DNA of 64,000 bases from a marine gamma proteobacterium HTCC2080 (GTDB lineage: Bacteria > Pseudomonadota > Gammaproteobacteria > Pseudomonadales > Halieaceae), in the NCBI GenBank assembly GCA_000169115.1, contig AAVV01000009.1, forward strand, positions 62,001-126,000, written 5' to 3'. Below the pieces are notes generated by a model, which made no database searches, had not been told where the DNA came from, and saw only the letters and a list, made by a program, of their open reading frames with translations. Position numbers and translations under genes: made by a program. Below are positions 8,962 through 18,429 of this stretch, piece after piece. Within the stretch, counting starts at the first letter, position 1, and every line of letters starts with the position of its first letter.

Positions 8962-10041
8962 ATGCAGCGATTTGAAGTGAACAGACAAGCATTTACCGAG
9001 TGGCGGGGGCAGGAGCAAGCGAAACCGTCGCTGATAGAAGGCGAGGTACGACTGGCCATCGATTTTTTTGCCTTTACTGCCAATAATCTGACCTATGCCG
9101 TTGCCGGTGACATGCTGGGCTACTGGAATTTTTTCCCAGTTGTCCCCGATGATGGTTACGGGGTGATTCCCGTTTGGGGGTTTGCTGATGTTACAGAGTC
9201 TCGCTGCGATGAGGTGTTGGTGGGCGAGCGGCTCTATGGCTATTTTCAGCCCTCGGGTGAATTGGTGATCGCACCGACCAACGTCAGTTCTAGCCTGTTG
9301 ATTGATGGTACGGCGCACCGACAGTCATTACCTGTTCTCTATAACCAGTACCAACGCATTGCCAAAGGTCAGGGTGAAGGTTTGGCTGGTCGCCTTCAGG
9401 CATTGCTTGGACCCTTGTATATGACGGGCTACGCTATCGCTGACCAGCTCGCAGTGAATCAGTGTTACGGCGCCCAGCAGGTAGTCATTGTGAGTGCCTC
9501 GAGTAAAACCAGCATAGGTTTGGCCGAGGCACTGGCTGAAAGTGATCAACCTTCAAAGGTTGTGGGATTAACCTCACCGCAAAACGTTGCTTTTGTGGAG
9601 GGGCTTGGTATCTACGATCAGGTTGTCGCTTATGAGGCCATCGACTCGTTGTCGAATTCATCGGCAGTGGTTATCGACATGGCTGGCAGTGGTGAGACTG
9701 CAGAAAAATTGCGCGAGCACTTTGCGGATAAACTGAATTATTACATCAGCGTGGGTTTGACCCATTGGGACAAACCCCGCGGTAGCGGTGGGGCGCCACC
9801 GGAACGGCACGAGATGTTCTTTGCGCCTACCTACATCATCGAGCGCACGAAAGCCTTGGGCCCTGGTGAGTTTAATCGACGACTGCAGGGTTTTCTCGAG
9901 CGCGCATCGGCGAAGGCTGTGACCTGGCTTCAACTCAACGAGGTCGATAGTGTTGAAGCTTTGGGAGCGTTGTATACCGACGTCTGCGCTGGAATTATGG
10001 ATCCATCAGAAGGCATCATTTGTAAGCTCTCGCCACACTGA
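8962..10041 (+). CDS. DUF2855 family protein
   Basis: The 359-residue sequence fits the uncharacterised DUF2855 family: an N-terminal domain with LAIDFFAFTANNLTYAVAGD and GYWNFFP motifs (about 30-62), a central PVWGFADV segment, and a second Rossmann-like half around residues 170-270 (VVIVSASSKTSIGLAEAL). The architecture resembles zinc-free medium-chain quinone reductases, so an NAD(P)-linked reductase role is plausible but unproven. A purine-poor leader precedes the ATG and no obvious partner gene is adjacent. Confidence 0.82.
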   Translation: MQRFEVNRQAFTEWRGQEQAKPSLIEGEVRLAIDFFAFTANNLTYAVAGDMLGYWNFFPVVPDDGYGVIPVWGFADVTESRCDEVLVGERLYGYFQPSGELVIAPTNVSSSLLIDGTAHRQSLPVLYNQYQRIAKGQGEGLAGRLQALLGPLYMTGYAIADQLAVNQCYGAQQVVIVSASSKTSIGLAEALAESDQPSKVVGLTSPQNVAFVEGLGIYDQVVAYEAIDSLSNSSAVVIDMAGSGETAEKLREHFADKLNYYISVGLTHWDKPRGSGGAPPERHEMFFAPTYIIERTKALGPGEFNRRLQGFLERASAKAVTWLQLNEVDSVEALGALYTDVCAGIMDPSEGIICKLSPH

Positions 10042-10421
10042 GTCATAGGCTGCGGTCAGGTCTATACGCGGAGTGGGGTGACCACGTCGCGGTTGTACGA
10101 GTTCGTCTCTCTCTGGCAGACCGCGGTGCTAGCCTGGGAGTGACTGTGCGGCTATATCCCCCATTTTTTAAAGGGTGTGTCGTTACTGTATTGGCCAAAT
10201 TGTGTGGTAAATCCTGCGGCAGCTGCTAGAAGCACGTTTAACTATTGTCATAAAGACAATAAAGTAATGCTTTGTTCCCCCTGTATGCGGAACAATAAAT
10301 GCGATGTAATCCCGCCACCTGCTTCCGGCGTGCCTGCTTTTTTGAAAACTTTTCGCGGCTGTTATCAACCGGCAGTTCAGTGTCACCACGGAGCAACAAG
10401 CATTTGAACCCAACCGAAAAA
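10042..10421. other. Intergenic region, no gene recognised
   Basis: About 380 bases between the DUF2855 gene and the transporter. Frames reading into the transporter from 10299 add a Cys/Arg/Pro-rich segment unlike a membrane protein N-terminus, so they are treated as non-coding. It probably holds the transporter promoter. Confidence 0.45.
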
Positions 10422-11729
10422 ATGAACGCGAGCCGTAACAACCCTGTTTACAAGCTGCTCCGAATCGTCTCAAACGTAGAGGCGAATGAAGTTAAAGCTT
10501 TGATGGGCTCGTTTTTATTTGTAGTTGTTCTTATGTCTGCCTACTACATTTTGCGGCCCGTGCGAGATGCGATGGCCAGCGACTGGACAGACGCCGAGGT
10601 GAGCTGGTTGTGGACCCTCAATTTTTTTATCAGCACTGCGGTGGTCGCACTGTATGGTGCGCTTGTTTCGCATTTTCGGCTGCGGCTTTTGGTCCCCGCT
10701 ATTTACGGCATCTTTGCGCTCACGTTTTTATCCTTCTTCGTTTTAGCCTCCACAATGGCCGATCGAACACTGGTCGATAAATCGTTTTATGTGTGGGTTA
10801 GTGTATTTAGCCTTTTTCATATTTCGGTGTTTTGGAGCTTTATGTCAGACCTGTTCAACAAAGAGCAGGCTGGCAGGCTTTTCGGCATTATCGCCGCCGG
10901 GGCGAGTGTGGGCGGCTTAATCGGGCCATCAATACCCTCGTTCTTTTCGGCGTCCCTTGGCACGGATAATTTGCTGTTACTGGCCAGTGGCATGCTGCTT
11001 GTACCTATTCCTATTATTTTTTATTTGCAGTCCCTCAAGTCAACAGACCTGCAAAACGGAGGTTTGGCGGAGGCAACGTCTGAGGTAAAAATTGGTGGCA
11101 ACCCACTAGCTGGCTTCAAGCTGTTTTTTTCCAATCCGTACTTAATGGCGATTGGGCTCTTCATTTTTTTGTACACGGGTATTAGTTCATTCGTTTACTT
11201 CGAGTTAAAAAATTTGCTGAGTGAACTGAGCCGCGCCGAGCGAACGGCGGTCTGGGCTCAAATGGACTTGGCCGTCAATGTACTTTCCATTGCGATGGGT
11301 TTGTTTGCCACGGGTCGACTTATTGGGAAGTTTGGTATGCCTGCGACCATTGCATTTATTCCGGTGCTCATTTGTGCGGGCCTTATTATTGTGGCGGTAT
11401 CCCCATTTCTTGGCGCGGTTGTGGCCTTGCAGGTTATTCGGCGTGCGGGCAACTACGGAGTCACCAAACCGGCGCGTGAAGTATTGTTTACAAGGGTCGA
11501 CAGAGAAGCCCGCTTTAAGGCTAAGCCCGTTATTGACATCGTTGCTTATCGTGGCGGGGATATGCTGATGGCTTGGTTATTTACCGGTCTCACCCAGGGT
11601 CTGGGCTTGGGTCTAGCTGCCGTTGCGGCGGTTGGGGCCGGGATCGCGGCTCTTTGGTCCCTCGTGGGCGTTTATTTGGGACGATGGTTTGAGCAAGAAG
11701 AGGGTCAACCAGTTGACGAAACTCTATGA
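10422..11729 (+). CDS. MFS-like / NTP-NDP exchange transporter-type membrane protein
   Basis: A polytopic inner-membrane protein of 435 residues with about twelve hydrophobic segments. The start region NVEANEVKALMGSFLFVVVL followed by SAYYILRPVRDAMASDW is characteristic of a bacterial group annotated as MFS or NTP/NDP exchange transporters, related to ATP/ADP translocases. FGIIAAGASVGGLIGPSIP is the central loop and RRAGNYGVTKPAREVLFT is a conserved C-terminal segment. The substrate is unknown. The ATG at 10422 has a weak ribosome site; a TTG at 10404 with GGAG 10 bases upstream is an alternative start. It is a single gene, 70 bases before the next plus-strand gene. Confidence 0.75.
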   Translation: MNASRNNPVYKLLRIVSNVEANEVKALMGSFLFVVVLMSAYYILRPVRDAMASDWTDAEVSWLWTLNFFISTAVVALYGALVSHFRLRLLVPAIYGIFALTFLSFFVLASTMADRTLVDKSFYVWVSVFSLFHISVFWSFMSDLFNKEQAGRLFGIIAAGASVGGLIGPSIPSFFSASLGTDNLLLLASGMLLVPIPIIFYLQSLKSTDLQNGGLAEATSEVKIGGNPLAGFKLFFSNPYLMAIGLFIFLYTGISSFVYFELKNLLSELSRAERTAVWAQMDLAVNVLSIAMGLFATGRLIGKFGMPATIAFIPVLICAGLIIVAVSPFLGAVVALQVIRRAGNYGVTKPAREVLFTRVDREARFKAKPVIDIVAYRGGDMLMAWLFTGLTQGLGLGLAAVAAVGAGIAALWSLVGVYLGRWFEQEEGQPVDETL

Positions 11730-11799
11730 GAGAAAAGATTCACTGCACTGTGAGTTAGCGATGAGTCACAAATTTAAAAACACAAAACGGACTGCAACT

Positions 11800-12903
11800 A
11801 TGAAGCACTTTTTAATAATCATGACCTTGGCGATGAGTTTGGGTGTCGCGACCACATCTTATGCAGATGGGCATGGTAACCATGCGAGCGCCACACCGAA
11901 GATGTTGAAATACACCGAGTTCAATCAAATCGGTAATCCGGCTGATGTGATCGACGTTAAAGAGGAGGCGCCTAAAGAGCTTCAACCGGGCGACGTCAGA
12001 GTCAGGGTTTTAGCAGCGCCCATTAACCCTTCAAACTTGCTGCAAATAGCGGGTCAGTACGGTGTCGATGCCGTATTACCGGCTAAGCCCGGTAGTGAGG
12101 GGGTGGGCCGCGTTATCGAAGTCACTCCCGAGGCGGGTTATTTGAAGGTGGGGCAGCTTGTATTAATCGTCGGTGGCGGCACCTGGAGAGACGAGGTTGT
12201 TGCTCCTGAAGCCGGCTTTCTGCCGCTACCTAATATGGGCGAGCTTCCCTCAGCGGTCATCGAACAGCTGGGCATGTCGGCGGTAAATCCGATTACCGCA
12301 CTGTTAATGCTGACTTCCTTCGTTGATCTCAACGAGGGCCAATGGATTGTGCAAAGTGCAGCAAACTCAGCTGTCGGCGGTTACGTGATTCAACTCGCGA
12401 AGCAACGCGGTATCAAAACGATCAATGTGGTTCGTCGTGAGGGGCTCGCAGAGGAGCTCATGGCTAAGGGCGCAGATGTGGTGTTGATTGACGGGCCAGA
12501 TCTCGCCGATCAGATCGCTAGTGCCACGGGTGGCGAGCCGGTCGCTTTGGCACTTGATGCTGTGGGAGGAGATACCTACACCCGATTGACCAACAGCCTC
12601 GGTTACAGTGGCACTATCGTGGCTTACGGCATGCTGTCAGGAAAGCCTGCAAGCCTCAATACGGGTATGACCATTTTCAAAGATATCCGCAATCGAGGTT
12701 TTTGGCTCCAAAAGTGGTACGAGACGGCTTCCATGGAAGACAAGCAGGCAGCCTTTGGAAAAATTATTCCCTTAATTGCCACGGGTGTTCTCAAGGCTGA
12801 TGTTGACTCACGTTTTGCGGTCAGTGATATCAAAGCGGCAGTGACTCGCGCCGCGCAAGATGGCAGAAATGGCAAGGTATTGATTGTGCCAAACGTTGAG
12901 TAA
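11800..12903 (+). CDS. Exported zinc-independent MDR protein (2-enoyl thioester reductase / quinone reductase-like)
   Basis: The body belongs to the medium-chain dehydrogenase/reductase superfamily, closest by eye to trans-2-enoyl-CoA/ACP reductases (MECR/Etr): AAPINPSNLLQIAGQYG, then PAKPGSEGVGRVIEV, and a nucleotide site SAANSAVGGYVIQLAKQRG followed by TINVVRR. What is odd is a Sec-type signal peptide ahead of it, MKHFLIIMTLAMSLGVATTS-YA, then DGHGNHAS, implying export of an NADPH-type enzyme. Starting at 11800 gives 367 residues; an in-frame ATG at 11761 would lengthen the signal's n-region without changing the conclusion. It may be co-transcribed with the transporter upstream. Confidence 0.75.
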   Translation: MKHFLIIMTLAMSLGVATTSYADGHGNHASATPKMLKYTEFNQIGNPADVIDVKEEAPKELQPGDVRVRVLAAPINPSNLLQIAGQYGVDAVLPAKPGSEGVGRVIEVTPEAGYLKVGQLVLIVGGGTWRDEVVAPEAGFLPLPNMGELPSAVIEQLGMSAVNPITALLMLTSFVDLNEGQWIVQSAANSAVGGYVIQLAKQRGIKTINVVRREGLAEELMAKGADVVLIDGPDLADQIASATGGEPVALALDAVGGDTYTRLTNSLGYSGTIVAYGMLSGKPASLNTGMTIFKDIRNRGFWLQKWYETASMEDKQAAFGKIIPLIATGVLKADVDSRFAVSDIKAAVTRAAQDGRNGKVLIVPNVE

Positions 12904-12931
12904 GTAAAGTTCCCGAGTAAAAGTACAATAC

Positions 12932-12969
12932 GCAGTGAGCATCGTCCTTAATCCGGCGATGCTCACTGC
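12932..12969. terminator. Bidirectional terminator-like hairpin between convergent genes
   Basis: GCAGTGAGCATCG (12932-12944) and CGATGCTCACTGC (12957-12969) form a perfect 13-bp stem with a 12-base loop, between the stop of the exported reductase and the stop of the LysR gene. No long T-run follows on either strand, so efficiency is uncertain. Confidence 0.6.
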
Positions 12970-13010
12970 CAATAAAAGCATCAGTCACTATGTGGTAAGC
13001 GGGCTGAGTC

Positions 13011-13913
13011 TCAAGGCGATTGAATACGGCTGACCAGAAAGTCGACGGCAACCTTTACTTTGGGCACGGCATACTGCTGCTTCTGGTACAGCAGGTAGAT
13101 GGCCAAATTTTTATTTTGGGTGACCCGTACTTTGGGCTTAATCGTGAGCTCCTGCACTTTGCCGTTATCTAGATCTTCTTGTACTGACCATCGCGGCGTC
13201 ATGCAGATACCTCGCCCCGCAACAGCTTCCCTGCGCAGCCAGGTGCTGTTGTTCGAGATAGTTAGGGCCTTTCCTGATACGTCTAGCCACTGGCCTTTTT
13301 CCTCACACACCCAGGGGTGGGGACCATTAGGTGTACGAAAAAAAAGGCCTTGGTGATCCCGCAAATCTGTCGCATGTTTGGGTGTTCCGTTTGACGCAAG
13401 ATAATCTGGAGAGGCGACTGGGATGAATTCGTTGTCCATGAGGCGCACGGCTTGGACTCTTTCATTGGGTGCGTAGCCGCCCCGAATGGCAATATCCACC
13501 TCGTCGCGCGAAAGCGTAGAAAGCTCATCACTGAAGCTCAGGTCTAAAATGATCTCTGGATAGAGAGCTTTAAACTCATCGAGAAGAGGTATTAGGATTC
13601 TCTCACCGAACGTCACCATGGTGCTGATCCGCAGAAACCCTTTGGGCGACGCTTGATAGCTTCTAACCGATTCATCACTGCGTTCTAAATGAGCCAATAC
13701 ATCTTGTACTTGCTGGTAATACTGCTGACCAATCTCAGTGACCTGAACAACACGGGTGGTGCGTTTTAAAAGGTTCGCCCCAAGGCTCTTTTCAAGATCT
13801 GCGATACGTCTAGAGAGTGAAGAGGCTGGAACTGAAAATGTCGCGGCTGCCTTTGTAAAACTGCCGGTCTCGACCACTTTGCTGAAGTAACGCAAGGCCC
13901 TTAATTGATCCAT
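13011..13913 (-). CDS. LysR family transcriptional regulator
   Basis: A 300-residue LysR regulator: N-terminal winged helix-turn-helix (residues 1-60, MDQLRALRYFSKVVETGSFT then AAATFSVPASSLSRRIADLE) and a periplasmic-binding-like effector domain (about 90-295). It resembles the CrgA/AaeR branch, in which the HTH is followed by EKSLGANLLKRTTRVVQVTE. Its stop faces the exported reductase gene, and its own promoter region faces 13914-14318. The target is unknown; LysR proteins usually act on divergent neighbours, and the nearest such gene is the secreted protein at 14319. Confidence 0.92.
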   Translation of the reverse strand: MDQLRALRYFSKVVETGSFTKAAATFSVPASSLSRRIADLEKSLGANLLKRTTRVVQVTEIGQQYYQQVQDVLAHLERSDESVRSYQASPKGFLRISTMVTFGERILIPLLDEFKALYPEIILDLSFSDELSTLSRDEVDIAIRGGYAPNERVQAVRLMDNEFIPVASPDYLASNGTPKHATDLRDHQGLFFRTPNGPHPWVCEEKGQWLDVSGKALTISNNSTWLRREAVAGRGICMTPRWSVQEDLDNGKVQELTIKPKVRVTQNKNLAIYLLYQKQQYAVPKVKVAVDFLVSRIQSP

Positions 13914-14318
13914 TGTGGTGCCCTACATAACGGCATTATTATTGCCTTAAGAACAATAGACTAACCCAATTACTACTCACTTTAGTGCGAGGAGCCCCAA
14001 ATTAAACGCAAACAGGCGACAGACTTAGTGCGAGCAAAGGCGGTACAGTGTTTTCTATCTGTGTTCGCAACAACTAAGCGCCTCAACTGCCGGGTAGCGG
14101 TTGCCTAAAATTCTTGGGAGGGCGTTCTCCCTCCTAGGATTGAGGGTGTACGCCTAAAGAGAAGCTTAAAGCAGCAGTGGACGGGGCTTTAGTAATATGT
14201 GACAAATCTCCCAGCAAAGCTTTGAGAAAATTGGCAGTTAGGGTAGTGTCTTGCACTCTTTGAACTGCAGCGCATAGCGCGCTGACAATATTAAAAATTC
14301 ATTACGAGGATATGAACC
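13914..14318. other. Divergent intergenic region, no gene recognised
   Basis: About 405 bases between the divergent LysR gene and the secreted protein at 14319. It should carry both promoters and any LysR box. I did not find a convincing T-N11-A dyad by eye and see no coding frame. Confidence 0.45.
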
Positions 14319-14936
14319 ATGAAATTTGCACGATTGTTCCCTGTTTCACTCATCGCATCGCTTGCGCTGCTGCCGCTTACTGCCTTTGCTGGCCATCATG
14401 AAGCTGGCGAGACTGTTGTGCACGGTAACGAGGCTGGAACAGTTTGGGCTTCAGGTGGTCGAGCCATGGTGGCGGAGATCGAGGGCGAGGTTGTTGCTGT
14501 CAACATGGACACACGAGAAGTCGTCGTCGTTGGCCCAGCAGGCAATTTCCTGACCTTGGCAGCCCGTGAAGACGGGGTGAACCTGGCCAAGATTGCTGTC
14601 GGCGATACGATTGTGGCGGATTACGTAGTATCTATTGAAGCTGAAGTCAGAGTGCCTACAGCTGAAGAGCAAGCTAACCCCTGGGTTGTGATGGGGGACA
14701 TGGGCAACACAACTGACGATTCGGCAGTAACCGCGGCTGGTGCTGCACGTATGATTCGCGCGGTCTGCACCATTGAGGCAATGGACAGTAGAGGTAATGT
14801 CACCATTAAAGACTCCCGCGGCCACATGCATACCGTTGGCGGTGTCGAATTGGATAAGCTTGCTGATGTGCGCCTTGGAGACTCGGTAGTGATGCTCTTC
14901 ACTGAGGCACTGGTGCTGTCATTGAAAGAAATCTAA
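14319..14936 (+). CDS. Secreted protein with duplicated domain, unknown function
   Basis: A 205-residue protein with a clear Sec signal (MKFARLFPVSLIASLALLPL then TAFA, cleavage before GHHEAG). I do not recognise the family. The mature part contains two similar beta-rich units: EGEVVAVNMDTREVVVVGP through KIAVGDTIVADY (about 50-110), and CTIEAMDSRGNVTIKDSRG through DVRLGDSVVMLF (about 148-200). Each has a strand pair, a 'G-h-L/V' stretch and a closing GD-x-VV turn. It is followed 18 bases later by a strong intrinsic terminator, so it is transcribed alone. Confidence 0.78.
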   Translation: MKFARLFPVSLIASLALLPLTAFAGHHEAGETVVHGNEAGTVWASGGRAMVAEIEGEVVAVNMDTREVVVVGPAGNFLTLAAREDGVNLAKIAVGDTIVADYVVSIEAEVRVPTAEEQANPWVVMGDMGNTTDDSAVTAAGAARMIRAVCTIEAMDSRGNVTIKDSRGHMHTVGGVELDKLADVRLGDSVVMLFTEALVLSLKEI

Positions 14937-15241
14937 TTTGAGCGCATTTAAAGAAAACCCGGCTTTGCCGGGTTTTTTTATGGATAGATTTAGCTGTTAC
15001 CTAGATGGCTGAATGCGAGAAGGTCGGTCTTGAGATCAGCGGTTTAATACGTTCCAGCTTCGCCGTGTGGTTTGTTGGCGTGGTAAGCAGCCGCTTTTTT
15101 GGGGAAAGGCGCCTTTTGTCTCCATAGATCGCACCGCCACAGAAAGGTCGAATGGGCCAGGTGGGGCTGGTTAGATTCTCAGCAGTCGATGCACTAGTGC
15201 TCTCTTGTTAACGAGAACTGACACGCATGGCAGGGCCACCC
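14937..15241. other. Convergent intergenic region with terminator
   Basis: About 305 bases between the secreted protein and the MBL-fold gene, which converge. Apart from the terminator at its left edge I see no gene, repeat or regulatory site. Confidence 0.5.
14955..14979 (+). terminator. Rho-independent terminator
   Basis: AAACCCGGC, loop TTT, GCCGGGTTTTTTT: a 9-bp stem ending in a T-run, directly after the secreted protein gene. A-rich on the other side, so it could also serve the opposing strand. Confidence 0.92.
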
Positions 15242-16228
15242 TCATTCGATAGAACTGCGAATTATTTGCAGGTCTTCAGTAATCACCGAGCCGATTGCCG
15301 CATGAGATATGTGAGATCTGGGAAGGCCAAGCTGTGAGGCTATGGTCTCGGCGGCAGCAATACCTGTGCAGTGCCCTCCCATCATGAGTTCTAAGCCGGC
15401 TTTTTCCAGCCAATCTGCCGTTTGGTTTAAAACCTGATCGCTCGCGCGCCAGAGGTGGAAGCCGCCAACGATCGAATAAATTGGAGCGTCCTTGATTTCC
15501 TGTAAAACTTCTCCGGTGTTAATAAGACCCGCATGGCCACAGCCAGAGGTCATCAGCCATCCTTTTGGCGTCAGGTACCCTAGTGACTGATCATCCATGA
15601 TGATATCCGGTGTCGCATCCCCATCGACCTCAATAAAAAGGCCCTTTGGTCCATTGTAGGCTTCGATTTTTCTGGGAACGGGCCCTGTGAGCCACAGTGC
15701 AGAGGCTATTTCAGTGGGGCTTTCGATTTCGATGAAGTTGATGCCGCGCTTTTCCGCTTCTTTTCTGAATGTCATGGCAGAGGTAAATGCACCGGGTCCT
15801 ACACCCACGCCGGTAGCGGTTAAGCGCTGACTGAAGAAGCCCTTGGCCACATAAACGGTACTGAGTGCCTTTGGGTTTGCGTCAGAAAAATAGTCGCGAA
15901 GCACCAATAAGCCACCAGTATGATCGCTGTGGAAATGGCTTAAAACGACCTTCTCGACGCTAGAAAGATCGACCCCTAAGTGAAGCACGTTGTGTAATAC
16001 GGTGTCGCTCTTAAAGCCGGTGTCAAACAAAACCGATTCTTCCGCACCCTCAAACACCGCCGAAAAACTCCATTCGCCTAGGCCACCATAATCGGAAATA
16101 TTAGTAGCTAGAACGGTAATTTTATAGGGGTTTGCGAGGGCGATACTGGAGGCAACGAGGCTAAAAATCAGGCAGATGCAACGCTGAATGGCATGGCTAT
16201 AGCGGTATTTTCTGGTGCAATCCTTCAT
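15242..16228 (-). CDS. Exported MBL-fold metallo-hydrolase
   Basis: A 328-residue metallo-beta-lactamase-fold protein with an N-terminal hydrophobic signal (about residues 15-33, ending SSIALAN). The metal motif HFHSDH is at 98-103, preceded by SVLFDTGFKSDTVLHN. That arrangement is like the COG1237 group, which includes dihydropterin-aminobenzene phosphate synthase-like proteins. Further metal ligands would be the His in TSGCGHAGLINT and in GGFHLW. The family is normally cytosolic or archaeal, so a periplasmic location suggests a hydrolase whose substrate is unknown. It is a single gene between two intergenic gaps. Confidence 0.85.
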   Translation of the reverse strand: MKDCTRKYRYSHAIQRCICLIFSLVASSIALANPYKITVLATNISDYGGLGEWSFSAVFEGAEESVLFDTGFKSDTVLHNVLHLGVDLSSVEKVVLSHFHSDHTGGLLVLRDYFSDANPKALSTVYVAKGFFSQRLTATGVGVGPGAFTSAMTFRKEAEKRGINFIEIESPTEIASALWLTGPVPRKIEAYNGPKGLFIEVDGDATPDIIMDDQSLGYLTPKGWLMTSGCGHAGLINTGEVLQEIKDAPIYSIVGGFHLWRASDQVLNQTADWLEKAGLELMMGGHCTGIAAAETIASQLGLPRSHISHAAIGSVITEDLQIIRSSIE

Positions 16229-16380
16229 ATTTGTGCCTCGAATATTTTTCGGGTTTTCTAGATTATGGAGCCCTTACGATGTTCAGTGTAAACAGACCTT
16301 TTAATTGTTGTGGCTCACCGTTAGCACTCTTTGGGCGGTGATCAGCCAACCTTAGAACGCCTTTGCCTTCGAAAACGGCG

Positions 16381-17520
16381 CTACCTGCGGTTAAGCAACT
16401 TCGACGTCACAAGGTCAAGTAGCGCTAGCCGTTTATCTCCACCCTCGAGTAAATCATCCCGGTTACAAAATGCGATAACTGAAACACTCTCCGCTGGAAA
16501 TCTCGCGTAAGCAGCGCGAAAACCAACCCATGATCCGGTGTGCAGGTGAGCTGTCCGCCCTCTGAATTTGCCAATCTCAATACCAAAGCCATAACCCGCA
16601 CCGTCATCAAGCAGGTGACTCTTCATTGTTTTGCTGGTGAGGGGGTGGGGCTCGAGTAACAAGTCTCTAACTGCCTTACCCCCCGGTATATTACCGCTGC
16701 TTAGCGCCTGGTCCCATTTGATGAAGTCATTTAGGGTCGTGTAAACGCCCCCATCCCCCACCCAATCTAGATTGGTCATCAGAATTTGAAAGCTGCCAGT
16801 ATTCGTTGGCGTGTACCCGTCTGCACGATGAGGCACAACGTCATCAACGTTGTCGTTGAAGAATGTGGCAGTCATGTTCAGGGGCCCGAATAGCTCTTTG
16901 TTGGCAAATTCTCTGAGTGTTAAGCCGCTGACCCGCTCGACCACCTGACTGAGCAAAAAATACGCGATATTTGAATATTCAAAACGCTGCATAGGTGCCA
17001 AGGCGAGTGGTTGATTGCGGGCGCGCTGATAAAACTCATCAATCGTCCAGTAGTCTTCGTTGCCGAAACGGAAAGCTTTGCCCGGCGCTATTTCATAGGC
17101 TCCGGTCATTTCATAGTCACCCATGCCTGAAAGGTGATGAATCATTTGTCGGACGGTAACTTTAGCGGTGTACTCCCTAAGGTCAGGCAAATATTGATGG
17201 ATGTCTGCATCCAAGCTTAGGTCTCCACGATCTGCCAGAATGGCCACTGCTGTCGCTGTAAATTGCTTCGACACCGATCCGATGCGAAAAACCGAGTTGC
17301 TGCCAATGGGAATGCCATGCTCCAGGTTTGCTGACCCATAGCCTTTGGCATGAATATAAGCGCCGTTTTGAATCACGCCGATGGCGCAGCCCGGGACATC
17401 GGCAGCATCGTAATCCGCGAAAATGGCATCAATATCTGTTGAGAGGCTGGGCATCTCAGCGCTCCAAATGAGGGCCGAGAAATTTAGCGCAATCAATAAC
17501 CCGAGTAGCTGTTTAAGCAT
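16381..17520 (-). CDS. Exported serine hydrolase, beta-lactamase / penicillin-binding protein family (class C-like)
   Basis: A 379-residue serine hydrolase. The start at 17520 is chosen because AGGA lies 6 bases upstream and because it exposes the signal MLKQLLGLLIALNFSALIWSA. The nucleophile motif SVSK (Ser82, Lys85) is in FRIGSVSKQF; the Tyr motif is the YSN in RFEYSNIAYFLLSQ, and HTG near the C-terminus replaces KTG. Members hydrolyse peptides, esters or beta-lactams, and sequence alone cannot decide which. Frames running upstream to 17781 read into a Lys/His-rich stretch without a ribosome site and are excluded. Confidence 0.85.
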   Translation of the reverse strand: MLKQLLGLLIALNFSALIWSAEMPSLSTDIDAIFADYDAADVPGCAIGVIQNGAYIHAKGYGSANLEHGIPIGSNSVFRIGSVSKQFTATAVAILADRGDLSLDADIHQYLPDLREYTAKVTVRQMIHHLSGMGDYEMTGAYEIAPGKAFRFGNEDYWTIDEFYQRARNQPLALAPMQRFEYSNIAYFLLSQVVERVSGLTLREFANKELFGPLNMTATFFNDNVDDVVPHRADGYTPTNTGSFQILMTNLDWVGDGGVYTTLNDFIKWDQALSSGNIPGGKAVRDLLLEPHPLTSKTMKSHLLDDGAGYGFGIEIGKFRGRTAHLHTGSWVGFRAAYARFPAESVSVIAFCNRDDLLEGGDKRLALLDLVTSKLLNRR

Positions 17521-17700
17521 CTTCATTCCTAAAGCATGATTGTTTGCAAAAAAGGACATCCCTCTCTGGTGCTTTCTCTGGTGCTTTTCAGTGATTAACG
17601 AGACTCCAACGCAATGTGAGTGTTGACTCATAACAGTATGCGCGAGGTGGGGCAGGTGGTGTGGCAGAAAATAATAAAAACCGGCTGGCGTCGCTAAAGA

Positions 17701-17722
17701 AAAGGGGGCCAAGGCCCCCTTT
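17701..17722 (-). terminator. Terminator hairpin
   Basis: AAAGGGGGCC, AA, GGCCCCCTTT: a 10-bp self-complementary stem 27 bases past the stop of the minus-strand gene at 17750, followed on the minus strand by T-rich sequence. Confidence 0.75.
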
Positions 17723-17749
17723 ATGAAAACGCCCTCAACGCACGCTTTA

Positions 17750-18160
17750 CTATTTATCCCACCGCGCAAACAAAAATACATAGACGGTCAGGCAAAGGTT
17801 AATCACTATTTGCACCATTGATAACGCCATCATCCAACTCGGTGGGTCAATCGTTTCACCAATGGGTAAATTTGCTGATGTCAGCATTCTTGTTGCTGAT
17901 TCAGAGCCCTCTGCAGCCATACCACTGAGCGTGGTCAGCATCATGAAAAATGAATTTTGCGCCGCCATTGTGAAGAATGTGAGCATGATTACGCCGATTA
18001 ATGCAGAGACCATTGCAGCGCCACGGATAGCACTGGAAAAGTTTCTGAATAAATAAGCGACAACGACCACACATAACGGCATTAACACGCCGCATAAAAA
18101 CATCGTGGAGAAAATTGACCGATTCGTGCCCATCAGGCCAAACAGTTCTACTTCAGACAT
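17750..18160 (-). CDS. Small integral membrane protein, unknown function
   Basis: A 136-residue protein with hydrophobic segments at about 18-38 (FSTMFLCGVLMPLCVVVVAY), 46-68 (AAMVSALIGVIMLTFFTMAA) and 108-132 (MMALSMVQIVINLCLTVYVF). The N-terminal start MSEVELFGLMG fits a cytoplasmic N-terminus. I do not recognise a family. It is transcribed alone, away from the glycine riboswitch, and ends in a good terminator. Confidence 0.7.
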   Translation of the reverse strand: MSEVELFGLMGTNRSIFSTMFLCGVLMPLCVVVVAYLFRNFSSAIRGAAMVSALIGVIMLTFFTMAAQNSFFMMLTTLSGMAAEGSESATRMLTSANLPIGETIDPPSWMMALSMVQIVINLCLTVYVFLFARWDK

Positions 18161-18429
18161 TCTGAACCCCCTATCATTATTATTAACTTACTCAGGCACC
18201 CTATGCCTCTGAATTGGCCTTTGCAATGCACGGTCTGAGACACGGCTAGCGTTTTACTAAGAAAAATCTTAATACACCTTAGTTTCGTCATTCCTCGTTA
18301 ATACACTATCGGCGCCGGTGCGAAAAATGGTTTTAAGTAAGGCCTATTTTTTTAGATAGGCCCCTATCACTGTCATTTTTACACGCAATGCTTAGCTCAC
18401 CACTTGGGGTTGAGCCGCCGGCTTGATAT

